Source: Nocardia macrotermitis
GTDB lineage: Bacteria > Actinomycetota > Actinomycetes > Mycobacteriales > Mycobacteriaceae
Assembly: GCF_009604405.1 (NCBI RefSeq)
Contig: NZ_WEGK01000003.1
Coordinates: 62,001-126,000, forward strand
Reading direction: 5' to 3'
DNA: 64,000 nucleotides
In this document: one piece after another, positions 46,671 to 58,109 of the stretch
How positions within the stretch are numbered: the stretch's first letter is position 1
How the letters are laid out: each line of letters opens with the position of its first letter
Translations under genes and position numbers: made by a program
Notes under the pieces: model-generated
The model's database searches: none
Seen by the model: the letters and a program-made list of their open reading frames with translations, nothing else
What the model was told of the DNA's origin: nothing

Positions 46671-46837
46671 GGGCGATCGTCCTCGTCGAGGGCAGTGTTC
46701 GCCCGTCCCCGGTTACGTACCGCGCGGCGGTCACACACTCAAGCGTGAAACCGGGCCCGCATGCCGTGTGGGTCGCTGAATTGCGCCGTGACCACTCAGG
46801 CTGCCCGCGGGCGGCCGTCATCGAAAGGCGATGGCCC

Positions 46838-47275
46838 ATGGCTGTCAAGATCAAGCTCACCCGGCTCGGCAAGATCCGGAACCCCCAGTACCGCATCATC
46901 GTCGCCGATGCGCGCACCCGTCGTGACGGCCGCGCCATCGAGAACGTCGGCAAGTACCACCCGAAGGAGGAGCCCTCGCTGATCGAGGTGGACTCCGAGC
47001 GCGTGCAGTACTGGCTGAGCGTCGGCGCGCAGCCCACCGAGCCCGTGCAGCGGCTGCTGGAGATCACCGGTGACTGGCAGAAGTTCAAGGGCCTGCCGGG
47101 CGCCGAGGGCACGCTGAAGACCAAGGCGGAGAAGCCGTCCAAGCTGGACCTGTTCAACGCCGCGCTGGCCGCCGCCGAGAGCGAGCCGGTCGCCGAGGCC
47201 GTCACCCCGAAGAAGAAGGCCGCGAAGAAGGAAGCCGAGGCCGAGGCTTCGGCGCAGGCCGCTGAGGCCGAGTAA
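46838..47275 (+). CDS. rpsP: 30S ribosomal protein S16
   Basis: A 145-residue S16. The ~80-residue core is standard: [40 protein letters not shown] and [20 protein letters not shown]. An Ala/Glu/Lys-rich tail of about 60 residues follows, as in other Mycobacteriales. The stop TAA is immediately followed by the ATG of the KH-domain gene. First gene of the rpsP-khpA-rimM-trmD operon. Confidence 0.96.
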   Translation: MAVKIKLTRLGKIRNPQYRIIVADARTRRDGRAIENVGKYHPKEEPSLIEVDSERVQYWLSVGAQPTEPVQRLLEITGDWQKFKGLPGAEGTLKTKAEKPSKLDLFNAALAAAESEPVAEAVTPKKKAAKKEAEAEASAQAAEAE

Positions 47276-47521
47276 ATGAGTGCCGTTGTTGCCGATGCCG
47301 TGGAACATCTCGTTCGCGGCATCGTCGCCAACCCCGACGACGTCCGCGTCGAGCTGATCACCAGCCGTCGCGGCCGCACCGTCGAGGTGCACGTGCACCC
47401 GGACGACCTGGGCAAGGTGATCGGGCGCGGCGGTCGTACCGCGACCGCGCTGCGCACTCTCGTGTCCGGGATCGGTGGCCGGGGCATCCGGGTCGACGTC
47501 GTCGACACCGACGCGAGTTGA
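47276..47521 (+). CDS. khpA: KH-domain RNA-binding protein KhpA
   Basis: An 81-residue single KH domain protein with the RNA-binding loop GKVIGRGGRTATALRTLVSG. KhpA partners with KhpB and affects cell division or small-RNA behaviour in other bacteria. Its ATG abuts the rpsP stop, and its stop overlaps the rimM ATG by one base (TGATG). Confidence 0.93.
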   Translation: MSAVVADAVEHLVRGIVANPDDVRVELITSRRGRTVEVHVHPDDLGKVIGRGGRTATALRTLVSGIGGRGIRVDVVDTDAS

Positions 47522-48108
47522 TGCCCGCTTCGCGCGTGAGCGGGGATGACCCCGTGCAGCTGGTGGTCGGGCGGGTCGCCAAATCGCACGGGGTGCGCGG
47601 CGAACTCGTCGTGGAGGTCCGCACCGACGAACCCGAGCTGCGTTTCGCCCCCGGCGCCGTCCTGAAGGGTCGGCTGCCGCGGGCGAAATCGCTCGGCGAG
47701 TACACGATCGAGTCGGCCCGGGAACATTCGGGCCGACTTCTGGTCCGGGTGCAGGGGGTCGGGGATCGTTCCGAGGCGGATGCCTTGCGCGGCATGGTTT
47801 TCCTGGTCGACACCGACGATCTACCGCCCTCGCAGGACCCCGACGAGTTCTACGACCACGAACTCGAGGGACTCTCGGTGCGACTGGCCGACGGCACCGT
47901 GGTCGGCACCGTCAACGAGGTTCTGCATTCGGCTGCGGGAGAACTGCTTTCGGTGCACGCCGCGGCGAGTTTCGACGGTGTGGAACCGTCCGGGGAGCCG
48001 GGGCGGGAGATCCTGATTCCGTTCGTCACCGCGATCGTGCCCACCGTTTCGGTCGCCGAGGGCCTGATCGTCATCGATCCGCCCGAGGGACTGCTCGACA
48101 AGGAGTAG
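47521..48108 (+). CDS. rimM: Ribosome maturation factor RimM
   Basis: A 195-residue 30S maturation factor: N-terminal beta barrel [21 protein letters not shown]-terminal PRC-barrel domain [40 protein letters not shown] and a closing PPEGLLDKE. Start overlaps the khpA stop; it ends four bases before trmD. Confidence 0.95.
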   Translation: MPASRVSGDDPVQLVVGRVAKSHGVRGELVVEVRTDEPELRFAPGAVLKGRLPRAKSLGEYTIESAREHSGRLLVRVQGVGDRSEADALRGMVFLVDTDDLPPSQDPDEFYDHELEGLSVRLADGTVVGTVNEVLHSAAGELLSVHAAASFDGVEPSGEPGREILIPFVTAIVPTVSVAEGLIVIDPPEGLLDKE

Positions 48109-48112
48109 CGCA

Positions 48113-48844
48113 ATGCCCGAGGGCGTCGGGGAAACCTCCAGCGCGCGAGCCGCCTCGGCGTTGTGCATCGACGTCGTCACGATCTTCCCCGAATACCTCG
48201 AGCCGATGCGAACGGCGTTGCTGGGCAAGGCGATCGACAAGGGGTTGGTCGAACTCGGCGTGCACGATCTGCGGCGCTGGACCCACGACGTGCACAAGGC
48301 CGTCGACGATTCGCCCTACGGCGGCGGGCCCGGCATGGTCATGAAACCCACGGTGTGGGGCGACGCGCTGGACGAGGTCTGCCCCGACGACGCGCTGCTG
48401 GTGGTGCCGACTCCGGCGGGTGTGCCGTTCACGCAGGACACCGCGCAGCGCTGGTCCCGGGAGCGTCATCTGGTCTTCGCCTGCGGGCGCTACGAGGGTA
48501 TCGATCAGCGCGTCTTCGACGACGCGGCCCGGCGCGTGCGCGTCGAGGAGGTCAGCATCGGCGATTACGTGCTGATCGGTGGCGAGGCGGCGGTGCTGGT
48601 GATGACCGAGGCCGTGGTCCGCCTGCGTCCCGGTGTGCTGGGCAATCAGCAGTCCCACGAACAGGATTCGTTCTCCGACGGCCTGCTCGAGGGGCCGAGT
48701 TACACCCGTCCGGTGAGTTGGCGCGGACTGGACGTCCCGGAGATCCTGCTGTCCGGCAATCACGCGAAGATCGACGCCTGGCGACACGAACAATCCCTGT
48801 CCCGCACCCGCGATCGCCGCCCGGATCTCCTTCCGCCGCAATAG
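48113..48844 (+). CDS. trmD: tRNA (guanine-37-N1)-methyltransferase
   Basis: A 243-residue SPOUT methyltransferase that methylates G37 of tRNAs reading CNN and CGG. Landmarks: [20 protein letters not shown], the knot sequence [40 protein letters not shown] and [21 protein letters not shown] 16-residue N-terminal tail precedes the conserved start; a later start is possible. Last gene of the operon. Confidence 0.96.
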   Translation: MPEGVGETSSARAASALCIDVVTIFPEYLEPMRTALLGKAIDKGLVELGVHDLRRWTHDVHKAVDDSPYGGGPGMVMKPTVWGDALDEVCPDDALLVVPTPAGVPFTQDTAQRWSRERHLVFACGRYEGIDQRVFDDAARRVRVEEVSIGDYVLIGGEAAVLVMTEAVVRLRPGVLGNQQSHEQDSFSDGLLEGPSYTRPVSWRGLDVPEILLSGNHAKIDAWRHEQSLSRTRDRRPDLLPPQ

Positions 48845-49011
48845 ATCCGGATTCATCGGGGAAGTGCAGGTCCGGTCGGCGCGGTGTCGCACACCGTACA
48901 GGTCGGTCGGTATAGCACAGGGGGTGCGTCCACTCGAAAAGAGTGCGGCTGTGCTCGATTCGGTGCGGGGCTGTGGCTACCTGTCGGGGTGCGGCGGTAG
49001 TGTCTGCGGGC

Positions 49012-51516
<2,505 letters not shown>

Positions 51517-51540
51517 GCTCGTCGGAGTAGGCGGCGACGC

Positions 51541-51584
51541 GGCCCCGGCGGTCCGCATCCGATGGATGCGCCCTGCCGGGGGCC
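51541..51584 (+). terminator. Nested hairpin after tex
   Basis: Outer arms GGCCCCGGC and GCCGGGGGCC enclose a second stem GCATCC-GAT-GGATGC. The structure starts 25 bases after the tex stop. No T tract. Confidence 0.65.
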
Positions 51585-51670
51585 CGCAGTGCTGCACAAT
51601 GTGGCTGGGCGGGTGCTGCGGCCCCGGTTCCGGTGGTGCTCGTACTCCCGGATCGCGGAGATGACGGGAC

Positions 51671-52564
51671 ATGGCGGATATGCGACGGTGGCTGGACGAG
51701 ACCGTGGTCGCCCACGGTCGGCTGCCGCTGCTGTGCTTCCTGCTCGGTTTCATCGTCGGATTCCTGCTGATCAGGCTCAGCGTCCGGTTGATCCGCAAAC
51801 GGGTGCGCTGGTGGCCCGGCAATCTGCGCGCGGGCGATGTGCACATCCACCACATGGTGTTCGGTGTGGTGCTGGTGTTGCTGTCCGGGATCGGCCTGGT
51901 CACCGTCTACAACAGCGGTGTGGGCACGGTCAGCGCGCTGGCCTCGGTATTCGGTCTCGGCGCGGCCCTGGTGCTGGACGAATTTGCGCTCATCTACTAC
52001 CTGCGCGACGTGTACTGGGAGGAGCAGGGCCGCACCTCGGTCGACGCGGTGTTCGTCGCGCTGGCGGTGACCGGGTTGCTGCTGCTGGGTTTTCACCCGC
52101 TGTGGTTGCTGGACGTCGGGAACATCCGGCACGACCACAGCCCGACGGGCCGGACCTTCCTGAGCCTGTTCGCCGTGGTGAATCTGATGCTGGCCGCGAT
52201 CGTCATCGCCAAGGGCAAGATCTGGACCGGACTGTTCGGGATGTTCTTCATACCGCTGCTGGTCGTCGGCGCGCTGCGGCTGAGCCGGCCCGGCGCACCC
52301 TGGGCGCGTTGGCGCTACGCGGGGCGGCCCCGGCTGATGCAGCGTGCGATCCGGCGCGAACGTCGGTATCGGCGTCCGGTGATCCGCGCGAAGATTTTCG
52401 TACAGGATCTGATCGCCGGAAAACCCGATGCCGTGGCGCACATGCGGGTCGCGGCCGAGGAGGAGTTGGCTCGTCGGGTGGTGCCCGCGCCCGCGCCGCC
52501 GCATCCGATCGGGCAGTCGTTGCCGAGAATTCCCGGTCACGGCCGCCGGACCGGGGGCGATTAA
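51671..52564 (+). CDS. Conserved multispan membrane protein with HIHH motif
   Basis: A 297-residue membrane protein with about six spans in the first two thirds (e.g. LPLLCFLLGFIVGFLLIRL, VFGVVLVLLSGIGLVTVY, SVDAVFVALAVTGLLLLGF, FLSLFAVVNLMLAAIVIAKG). Between spans one and two it has GDVHIHHMVFG, and a later span ends in LVLDEFALIYYL. His-rich and Asp-Glu residues near the membrane could hold a metal, as in membrane hydrolases, but no family assignment is possible from sequence alone. The C-terminal third is basic and cytoplasmic. Located between tex and rplS. Confidence 0.75.
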   Translation: MADMRRWLDETVVAHGRLPLLCFLLGFIVGFLLIRLSVRLIRKRVRWWPGNLRAGDVHIHHMVFGVVLVLLSGIGLVTVYNSGVGTVSALASVFGLGAALVLDEFALIYYLRDVYWEEQGRTSVDAVFVALAVTGLLLLGFHPLWLLDVGNIRHDHSPTGRTFLSLFAVVNLMLAAIVIAKGKIWTGLFGMFFIPLLVVGALRLSRPGAPWARWRYAGRPRLMQRAIRRERRYRRPVIRAKIFVQDLIAGKPDAVAHMRVAAEEELARRVVPAPAPPHPIGQSLPRIPGHGRRTGGD

Positions 52565-52578
52565 CGGCCGGGCGTGCG

Positions 52579-52593
52579 GGTCTGGCACAATAC
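52579..52593 (+). promoter_or_regulatory. Putative rplS promoter core
   Basis: GGTCTGGCACAATAC carries a CACAAT -10 and shares its first nine bases with the element before rpsP. It lies about 120 bases upstream of rplS. Confidence 0.5.
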
Positions 52594-52713
52594 TCGGGTT
52601 GCCCTGGGCTGATCTGTCCAGCGCACCGCCCATAATCCGGAGCACGAACCGGTCGAGCGCCCTGTGGCGCGCCGCCAGGTTCCTCTGTTCGCGCGAACTC
52701 CACAAGGACGGAA

Positions 52714-53055
52714 ATGAACACCCTCGACTTCGTCGACGAAAAGTCGCTGCGTAGCGACGTGCCGGACTTCCGGCCCGGTGACACCATCAATGTGCACGTG
52801 AAGGTCATCGAAGGTAACAAGGAACGCATCCAGGTCTTCAAGGGCGCCGTGATCCGGCGTCAGGGTGGCGGCATCCGCGAGACCTTCACGGTCCGCAAGG
52901 TTTCCTTCGGTGTCGGTGTCGAGCGCACCTTCCCGGTGCACAGCCCCAACATCGATCACATCGATGTGGTGACCCGCGGTGACGTCCGCCGGGCCAAGCT
53001 GTACTACCTGCGCGATCTGCGCGGCAAGGCCGCCAAGATCAAGGAAAAGCGCTGA
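52714..53055 (+). CDS. rplS: 50S ribosomal protein L19
   Basis: A 113-residue L19: [60 protein letters not shown] and the typical C-terminus [19 protein letters not shown]. Starts seven bases after AAGGACGG. In many bacteria it follows trmD; here tex and a membrane gene intervene and it has its own promoter. Confidence 0.97.
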   Translation: MNTLDFVDEKSLRSDVPDFRPGDTINVHVKVIEGNKERIQVFKGAVIRRQGGGIRETFTVRKVSFGVGVERTFPVHSPNIDHIDVVTRGDVRRAKLYYLRDLRGKAAKIKEKR

Positions 53056-53084
53056 TCACATCCCGTTGACGGGATTGCGTTGTG

Positions 53085-53118
53085 GGAAAGCCTCCGGCCG
53101 CTGGGTCGGAGGCTTTCC
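53085..53118 (+). terminator. Terminator after rplS
   Basis: GGAAAGCCTCCG and CGGAGGCTTTCC form a perfect 12-base-pair stem with a 10-base loop, 29 bases after the rplS stop. Confidence 0.85.
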
Positions 53119-53187
53119 GTATTCTCGGACCCGTTTCTCAGCTCATCGACCCGCCCTCGAATGCCAAGTGCGGCTAGGTTGTTCGTC

Positions 53188-54021
53188 GTGACGCGGGACA
53201 GCGAGACGATCGACGAATACGACGATGTGCGGCCGGGCGGATACACGCCGCGCCGATCGCGGCGGGAAACATCGCAGGGGAAGAAGAAGCGCAGGAAGCA
53301 GCGGCCGTTCTGGCAGGAATTCCCGATTCTGGTCGTGATCGCGGCGGTGATCGCGGCGTTGGTGGTGACCTTCATCGGTCGGCCGTACGTGATTCCGTCG
53401 GGGTCGATGGAGCCGACGTTGCACGGATGTCCCGGGTGCACGGGGGACCGCATCTACGTCGAGAAGCTCAGTTACGACTTCGGTGATCCCCAGCCGGGCG
53501 ATGTGGTGGTGTTCAAGTCGCCGAGCAGTTCCTGGGACGAGGGCTACCACTCGACGCGCTCGAGCAATACGGTCGTGCGGGGCGTGCAGAATTTCTTCTC
53601 GTTCTTCGGTCTGGTGCCGCCCGATGAGAACGACCTGGTCAAGCGGGTGATCGCGGTCGGCGGTCAGACCGTGCAGTGCTGTGACGCGCAGGGCCGGGTG
53701 CTGGTCGACGGTAAACCGCTGGACGAGCCGTACGCCTACTATTCGGACCCCTATCAGCCCGGTCTGCCGTTCGCGGTCAAGACGGCGATGGGAGTGTCGA
53801 CCAATCCCGCCGGACGGGAATTCGGGCCGATCAAGGTGCCCGAGGGCAATCTCTGGGTGATGGGCGACAACCGCAACAACTCACTCGACTCGCGCGGCCA
53901 CATCGACGATCAGTACACCGGAACCGTGCCGATCGCGAACGTGCGCGGCAAGGCGGTGTTCAAGATCTGGCCGCTGAAGCGGATCGGGCCGGTGCGATCG
54001 CAGAACCCGCAGGCGAACTGA
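53188..54021 (+). CDS. lepB: Type I signal peptidase, first of two tandem copies
   Basis: Membrane serine protease that cleaves export signals, 277 residues. A basic N-terminus (GKKKRRKQRPF) precedes a single span FPILVVIAAVIAALVVTF. Box B has the nucleophile: YVIPSGSMEPTLHG; then a CPGCTGDRIY insertion; the catalytic Lys in NDLVKRVIAVGGQTV; and box E VMGDNRNNSLDSRGH. GTG 53188 is seven bases after TAGGTT, suggesting a leaderless message; an upstream ATG at 53161 is possible. About four fifths of residues appear identical to the next gene. Confidence 0.93.
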   Translation: MTRDSETIDEYDDVRPGGYTPRRSRRETSQGKKKRRKQRPFWQEFPILVVIAAVIAALVVTFIGRPYVIPSGSMEPTLHGCPGCTGDRIYVEKLSYDFGDPQPGDVVVFKSPSSSWDEGYHSTRSSNTVVRGVQNFFSFFGLVPPDENDLVKRVIAVGGQTVQCCDAQGRVLVDGKPLDEPYAYYSDPYQPGLPFAVKTAMGVSTNPAGREFGPIKVPEGNLWVMGDNRNNSLDSRGHIDDQYTGTVPIANVRGKAVFKIWPLKRIGPVRSQNPQAN

Positions 54022-54101
54022 GCGCGCCACGCCGAACGCGTTGCGGCACTTGTCGACATCCCGGTAATGACCGTGGATGGGGGCGGGATAACCTGTTCGG
54101 C

Positions 54102-54929
54102 GTGGCAGACGAATTCGACTCGGGGGCGTCGACCGAAGGGGACGACGACGCTGCGAACGCGCCGGTGCCGCGCCGTCGGCGATCGCGGGGGAAGAAGCAG
54201 AAGAAGCAGCGGCCGTTCTGGCAGGAGCTGCCGATTCTGATCGTGATCGCGGCGGTGATCGCGGCGTTGGTGGTGACGTTCATCGGTCGGCCGTACGTGA
54301 TTCCGTCGCAGTCGATGGAGCCGACGTTGCACGGTTGCCCCGGGTGTACCGGGGACCGGATCTATGTCGAGAAGTTGACCTACGACTTCAGCGATCCGAA
54401 ACCGGGTGATGTGGTCGTGTTCGTCGGGCCGAGCGGATCGTGGAACAAGGAGTACCACACGAATCGCTCCAGCAATGTCGTCGTGCGGGGTGTGCAGAAT
54501 TTCTTCTCGTTCTTCGGTCTGGTGCCGCCGGATGAGAACGACCTGGTCAAGCGGGTGATCGCGGTGGGTGGTCAGACCGTGCAGTGCTGTGACGCGCAGG
54601 GGCGGGTGCTCGTCGACGGCAAACCACTGGACGAGCCGTACGCCCGGTACCTGTACCCGTATCAGCCGGGTCAGCCGTTCGCGGTCAAGACGCCGATGGG
54701 GTTGTCGATCAACCCGGTCGGGCGGGAGTTCGGGCCGATCAAGGTGCCCGCGGGCAACTTGTGGGTGATGGGCGACAACCGCAACGAATCCGCCGATTCG
54801 CGTGCCCACCAGGACGACGAGTACTCCGGCACCGTCCCGGTGAAGGATGTGCGCGGTAAAGCGGTGTTCAAGATCTGGCCGCCGAGTCGGATCGGGCCGG
54901 TGCGAGCCCAGAATCCGCAGACGAACTGA
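54102..54929 (+). CDS. lepB: Type I signal peptidase, second tandem copy
   Basis: A 275-residue signal peptidase nearly repeating its upstream neighbour: span LPILIVIAAVIAALVVTF, nucleophile motif YVIPSQSMEPTLHG, the same CPGCTGDRIY insertion, NDLVKRVIAVGGQTV with the catalytic Lys and VMGDNRNESADSRAH. Differences concentrate in the N-terminal tail and in the VFVGPSGSWNKEY loop. TAACCT lies seven bases before the GTG with no ribosome-binding site. Both copies have all catalytic residues. Confidence 0.93.
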   Translation: MADEFDSGASTEGDDDAANAPVPRRRRSRGKKQKKQRPFWQELPILIVIAAVIAALVVTFIGRPYVIPSQSMEPTLHGCPGCTGDRIYVEKLTYDFSDPKPGDVVVFVGPSGSWNKEYHTNRSSNVVVRGVQNFFSFFGLVPPDENDLVKRVIAVGGQTVQCCDAQGRVLVDGKPLDEPYARYLYPYQPGQPFAVKTPMGLSINPVGREFGPIKVPAGNLWVMGDNRNESADSRAHQDDEYSGTVPVKDVRGKAVFKIWPPSRIGPVRAQNPQTN

Positions 54930-54995
54930 TCGCCGCGCCGGACGTGCGGGTGGTCCGGCGGATGCGGCCGCGAGAAGCGAACGGATAATCGAACG

Positions 54996-55748
54996 GTGGG
55001 TGCAGTGGCGCGCAACGGGCAGCGAACCGGGGACTGGCCGCCGCGAGTGGTGATGCGCAGGGCAAGTGGTCTGCGCACGCTCGAGGCGGCGCTGATCCGC
55101 AGTGGTCTGGGGCCGGTCGCCGGGGTGGACGAGGCGGGGCGGGGATGCTGTGCGGGGCCGCTCGTGGTCGCGGCCTGCCTGCTCGCGCCCAAGGCCTACG
55201 ATTCGCTGGCCGGTCTGGACGATTCCAAGAAACTCACCGAATCCGTGCGCGAGGAGCTGTTCCCGATCATCCAGCGCCGGGCCCTGGCCTGGCGGGTGGT
55301 GGTGATTCCGGCCTGGGAGATCGACGCGATCGGCATCCACGTCGCCAATATCGAGGGCATGCGGCGGGCGGTGGCAGGGCTGGATCAGCGGCCCGGTTAT
55401 GTGCTCACCGACGGTTTCAAGGTGCCCGGTATCGCGGAACCCTCGCTGCCGGTGATCGGCGGCGACGCGACGGCGGCCTGCATCGCCGCGGCCAGCATTC
55501 TGGCCAAGGTGACCCGCGACCGGATGATGGTCGAATTGGACCAGCAGTTTCCCGGCTACGGTTTCGCGACGCACAAGGGATACAACACGCCCGAGCACAC
55601 CGCGGCGCTGGATCGGCTCGGACCCAGCGACGAACACCGGCGGAGCTGGCGCAATGTGCGGATGATCGGTGGGGAGGATGCCGGTCCGGTCCGTCGCGCC
55701 GGGGCCGGAGCGAGGCGGTTGGCTACCGACGCCGCGCATGCGAGATGA
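54996..55748 (+). CDS. rnhB: Ribonuclease HII
   Basis: A 250-residue RNase H type 2 that removes ribonucleotides from RNA/DNA hybrids. [20 protein letters not shown] has the catalytic Asp-Glu pair with [42 protein letters not shown] with the third acid just after in VLTDGF, and [14 protein letters not shown] follow, with [16 protein letters not shown] near the end. GTG 54996 keeps the 'WPPR' segment known in mycobacterial homologs; GATAAT lies six bases before it. Confidence 0.94.
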   Translation: MGAVARNGQRTGDWPPRVVMRRASGLRTLEAALIRSGLGPVAGVDEAGRGCCAGPLVVAACLLAPKAYDSLAGLDDSKKLTESVREELFPIIQRRALAWRVVVIPAWEIDAIGIHVANIEGMRRAVAGLDQRPGYVLTDGFKVPGIAEPSLPVIGGDATAACIAAASILAKVTRDRMMVELDQQFPGYGFATHKGYNTPEHTAALDRLGPSDEHRRSWRNVRMIGGEDAGPVRRAGAGARRLATDAAHAR

Positions 55749-55815
55749 TGTCAGAACACGCAGTGAGGCGAGCCCGCCGGGGGCGGCGTCGTGAACCAGG
55801 AGGACTTTCCACCAG

Positions 55816-56121
55816 ATGAGTGCCGAGGACCTCGAGAAGTACGAAACCGAGATGGAACTCTCGCTGTACCGGGAGTACAAGGACATCGTCGGTCAGTTCT
55901 CGTACGTGGTGGAGACCGAACGCCGCTTCTACCTGGCCAATTCCGTCGAACTACGGCCGCAGAACGCCGATGGCGAGGTGTATTTCGAAGTGCGCATGTC
56001 CGACGCATGGGTGTGGGACATGTACCGGCCCGCGCGCTTCGTCAAGCATGTCCGGGTCATCACGTTCAAGGACGTCAACATCGAAGAGCTGGAGAAGCCG
56101 GACCTGCGTCTGCCGGAGTAG
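55816..56121 (+). CDS. DUF2469 family protein
   Basis: A 101-residue acidic protein of the actinobacteria-specific DUF2469 family (Rv2901c-like), found between rnhB and yraN in this order: SAEDLEKYETEMELSLYREY, KDIVGQFSYVVETERRFYLA, FEVRMSDAWVWDMYRPARFV and VRVITFKDVNIEELEKPDLR. No known function. AGGAGG lies about 15 bases before the ATG, slightly far. Confidence 0.93.
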   Translation: MSAEDLEKYETEMELSLYREYKDIVGQFSYVVETERRFYLANSVELRPQNADGEVYFEVRMSDAWVWDMYRPARFVKHVRVITFKDVNIEELEKPDLRLPE

Positions 56122-56157
56122 TCGTTCGGGGCGACGGCGCGCGTGTCGTGCGCGTGT

Positions 56158-56182
56158 TGTCCCCAGACGGGGGTTATCCACA
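56158..56182 (+). other. DnaA-box-like pair between DUF2469 and yraN
   Basis: TTATCCACA (56174-56182) is a perfect E. coli-type DnaA box and TTGTCCCCA (56158-56166) is one base from the actinobacterial box TTGTCCACA. They lie 16 bases apart in a 123-base gap. A regulatory or DnaA-titration role is possible, but chance occurrence is not excluded. Confidence 0.35.
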
Positions 56183-56244
56183 GACTTTCTGTTTTCCCAG
56201 GTCGGCGGGATCGGGCGGGAGTGTGGTCCGGCCATCCTGAGCGG

Positions 56245-56601
56245 GTGGCACATAATCTTGCGCTCGGCGCACACGGGGAAGAGCTGGCGGCACAGTATCT
56301 GCGTGCGGCCGGGATGGAGATCGTCGCGCGGAACTGGCGTTGTCGGTACGGCGAGCTGGATCTGATCGCGCGCGATGCGGAGGTGACCGCATTCGTCGAG
56401 GTGAAGACGCGTCCGGGCCGTAAGTTCGGCTCACCGGCCGAGGCGGTGACCTTCACCAAGCAGCAGCGCATCAGACGATTGGCGCTGCTGTGGCTCAACG
56501 AGCAGCAGGGGGCATGGCGGCAGATCCGCTTCGACGTGGTGTCGGTGCTGATCGAGCGGGAGTCCGAGCCGGTCATCGAACATCTGAAAGCGGTGTTCTG
56601 A
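56245..56601 (+). CDS. YraN/UPF0102 family nuclease-fold protein
   Basis: A 118-residue protein: ALGAHGEELAAQYLRAAGME, IVARNWRCRYGELDLIARDA, TAFVEVKTRPGRKFGSPAEA and IRFDVVSVLIERE. The E-x-D-L and V-E-V-K motifs are the PD-(D/E)XK active-site positions shared with Holliday-junction resolvases; a true nuclease role is not established. The stop overlaps comM by one base. Confidence 0.92.
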   Translation: MAHNLALGAHGEELAAQYLRAAGMEIVARNWRCRYGELDLIARDAEVTAFVEVKTRPGRKFGSPAEAVTFTKQQRIRRLALLWLNEQQGAWRQIRFDVVSVLIERESEPVIEHLKAVF

Positions 56602-58109
56602 TGGCGCTGGGGCGGGCGTTCTCCGTGGCGGTGACCGGGGTGGACGGGCAGTTGGTGGAGATCGAGGCCGATATCGGGCAGGGGTTGCCGTCGATCCACC
56701 TGGTCGGGCTGCCCGATACGACGCTGAACGAGTCTCGCGATCGGGTGCGGGCGGCGGTGACCAATTCGGGTGAGAAATGGCCGGACGGCCGGGTGATTCT
56801 GGCGTTGTCACCGGCGACGTTGCCGAAGGTCGGCAGTGTCTACGATCTGGCGTTGGCCGCGGCCGTGCTGGATGCGGGGGATGCGGTGCCCTCGGCGCGG
56901 CTGGAGGGGGCGGTGCTGCTGGGGGAGCTGGCGCTGGACGGGCGGGTCAGGCGGGCGCGCGGGGTGCTGCCCGCCGTGCTGGCCGCGCGGGCGGCGGGCC
57001 GGAGTACGGCCATTGTGCCGGAATCCGCACTTGCCGAGGCGAGTCTGGTCGACGGGATCAAGGTGCTCGGCGCGGCGACCCTGCGCGAATTGGTCGACTG
57101 GTTGCGTGGTGAGGGGGAGTTGCGTCCGCCCGAGGGCATGCTTCCCTCGTCCGAGCGGCCCAGCGGTGATCTCAACGAGGTGATCGGGCAGGACGAGGCG
57201 CGGTGGGCATTGGAGGTGGCCGCCGCGGGTGGCCACCACGTGCTGCTGACCGGGCCGCCAGGAATCGGCAAAACCATGTTGGCGCAACGTCTTCCGAGCC
57301 TGCTGCCGATGTTGACCGAACGCGAGTCGCTGGAGGTGACCGCGATCCATTCGGTGGCGGGCATCCTGCCGGGCGATCATCCGCTGATCACCGTCCCGCC
57401 GTTCGTCGCACCACATCATTCGACCTCGGTCACCGCGATGGTCGGCGGCGGGTCCGGTTCGGCGCGTCCGGGCGCGGTCAGTTGTGCCCATCGCGGGGTG
57501 TTGTTCCTGGACGAGTGCGCGGAGATCGGCACGAAGGTGCTGGAGGCATTGCGAACTCCGTTGGAGGAGGGCGAGATCCGCATCGCCAGACGGGACGGCG
57601 TGGCCCGCTATCCGGCACGTTTCCAGCTGGTGCTGGCGGCCAATCCCTGCCCGTGCGCGCCCGCGCGCGATGTCGACTGCATCTGCGCACCGCTCGCGCG
57701 GCGACGTTATCTCGGCAAGTTGTCCGGGCCGCTGATGGACCGCATCGATATCTGGGTGCAGATGCACGGGCAGGCCTCCGGCGCGTTCGCCGCCTCGGGG
57801 GCGGAGAGCAGCGCGGTGGTCCGGGGCCGGGTCGAGGCGGCCCGCAAGGCAGCCGCCGTGCGCTGGCAGGAGTACGGCTGGACCACCAACGCCGAGGTCC
57901 CGGGACACACGCTGCGCCAACGTTTCCGGCTACCACCCGAAGCCCTGGCCCCCGTGGAGAACGCCCTACGCTTGGGCCGAATGTCCGCCCGCGGCGCCGA
58001 CCGCGCCATCCGGGTCGCCTGGACCATCTGCGACCTGCGCGGCGGCGAGATTCCCGGCACCCAGGACGTCATGCAGGCGTTGAACTTCCGCCAGCGCGGT
58101 GCGGCATGA
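56601..58109 (+). CDS. YifB/ComM-family Mg-chelatase-like ATPase
   Basis: A 502-residue AAA+ protein of the YifB/ComM family. ComM drives branch migration in natural transformation in Gram-negatives. N-terminal Lon-like fold MALGRAFSVAVTGVDGQLVE, then VGLPDTTLNESRDRVRAAV; Walker A LLTGPPGIGKTMLAQRLPSL; Walker B RGVLFLDECAEIGTKVLEAL; sensor LVLAANPCPCAPARDVDCIC; arginine-finger region LMDRIDIWVQMHG; C-terminal Mg-chelatase domain with MSARGADRAIRVAWTICDLR. Stop overlaps dprA by four bases. Confidence 0.93.
   Translation: MALGRAFSVAVTGVDGQLVEIEADIGQGLPSIHLVGLPDTTLNESRDRVRAAVTNSGEKWPDGRVILALSPATLPKVGSVYDLALAAAVLDAGDAVPSARLEGAVLLGELALDGRVRRARGVLPAVLAARAAGRSTAIVPESALAEASLVDGIKVLGAATLRELVDWLRGEGELRPPEGMLPSSERPSGDLNEVIGQDEARWALEVAAAGGHHVLLTGPPGIGKTMLAQRLPSLLPMLTERESLEVTAIHSVAGILPGDHPLITVPPFVAPHHSTSVTAMVGGGSGSARPGAVSCAHRGVLFLDECAEIGTKVLEALRTPLEEGEIRIARRDGVARYPARFQLVLAANPCPCAPARDVDCICAPLARRRYLGKLSGPLMDRIDIWVQMHGQASGAFAASGAESSAVVRGRVEAARKAAAVRWQEYGWTTNAEVPGHTLRQRFRLPPEALAPVENALRLGRMSARGADRAIRVAWTICDLRGGEIPGTQDVMQALNFRQRGAA

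Noticed and set aside
46745-46837. Extended N-terminus of ribosomal protein S16
   Set aside because: S16 always begins M-A-V-K-I-(K/R)-L; the upstream codons are leader sequence with a candidate promoter further left.
53910-55886. Open minus-strand frame of 658 codons opposite lepB copy 2 and rnhB
   Set aside because: Overlaps two clear genes; contains the antisense of the duplicated lepB segment, which explains its internal similarity.
56158-56182. DnaA boxes considered as part of a replication origin
   Set aside because: Only one perfect and one near box, no dnaA/dnaN neighbours and no AT-rich unwinding region.
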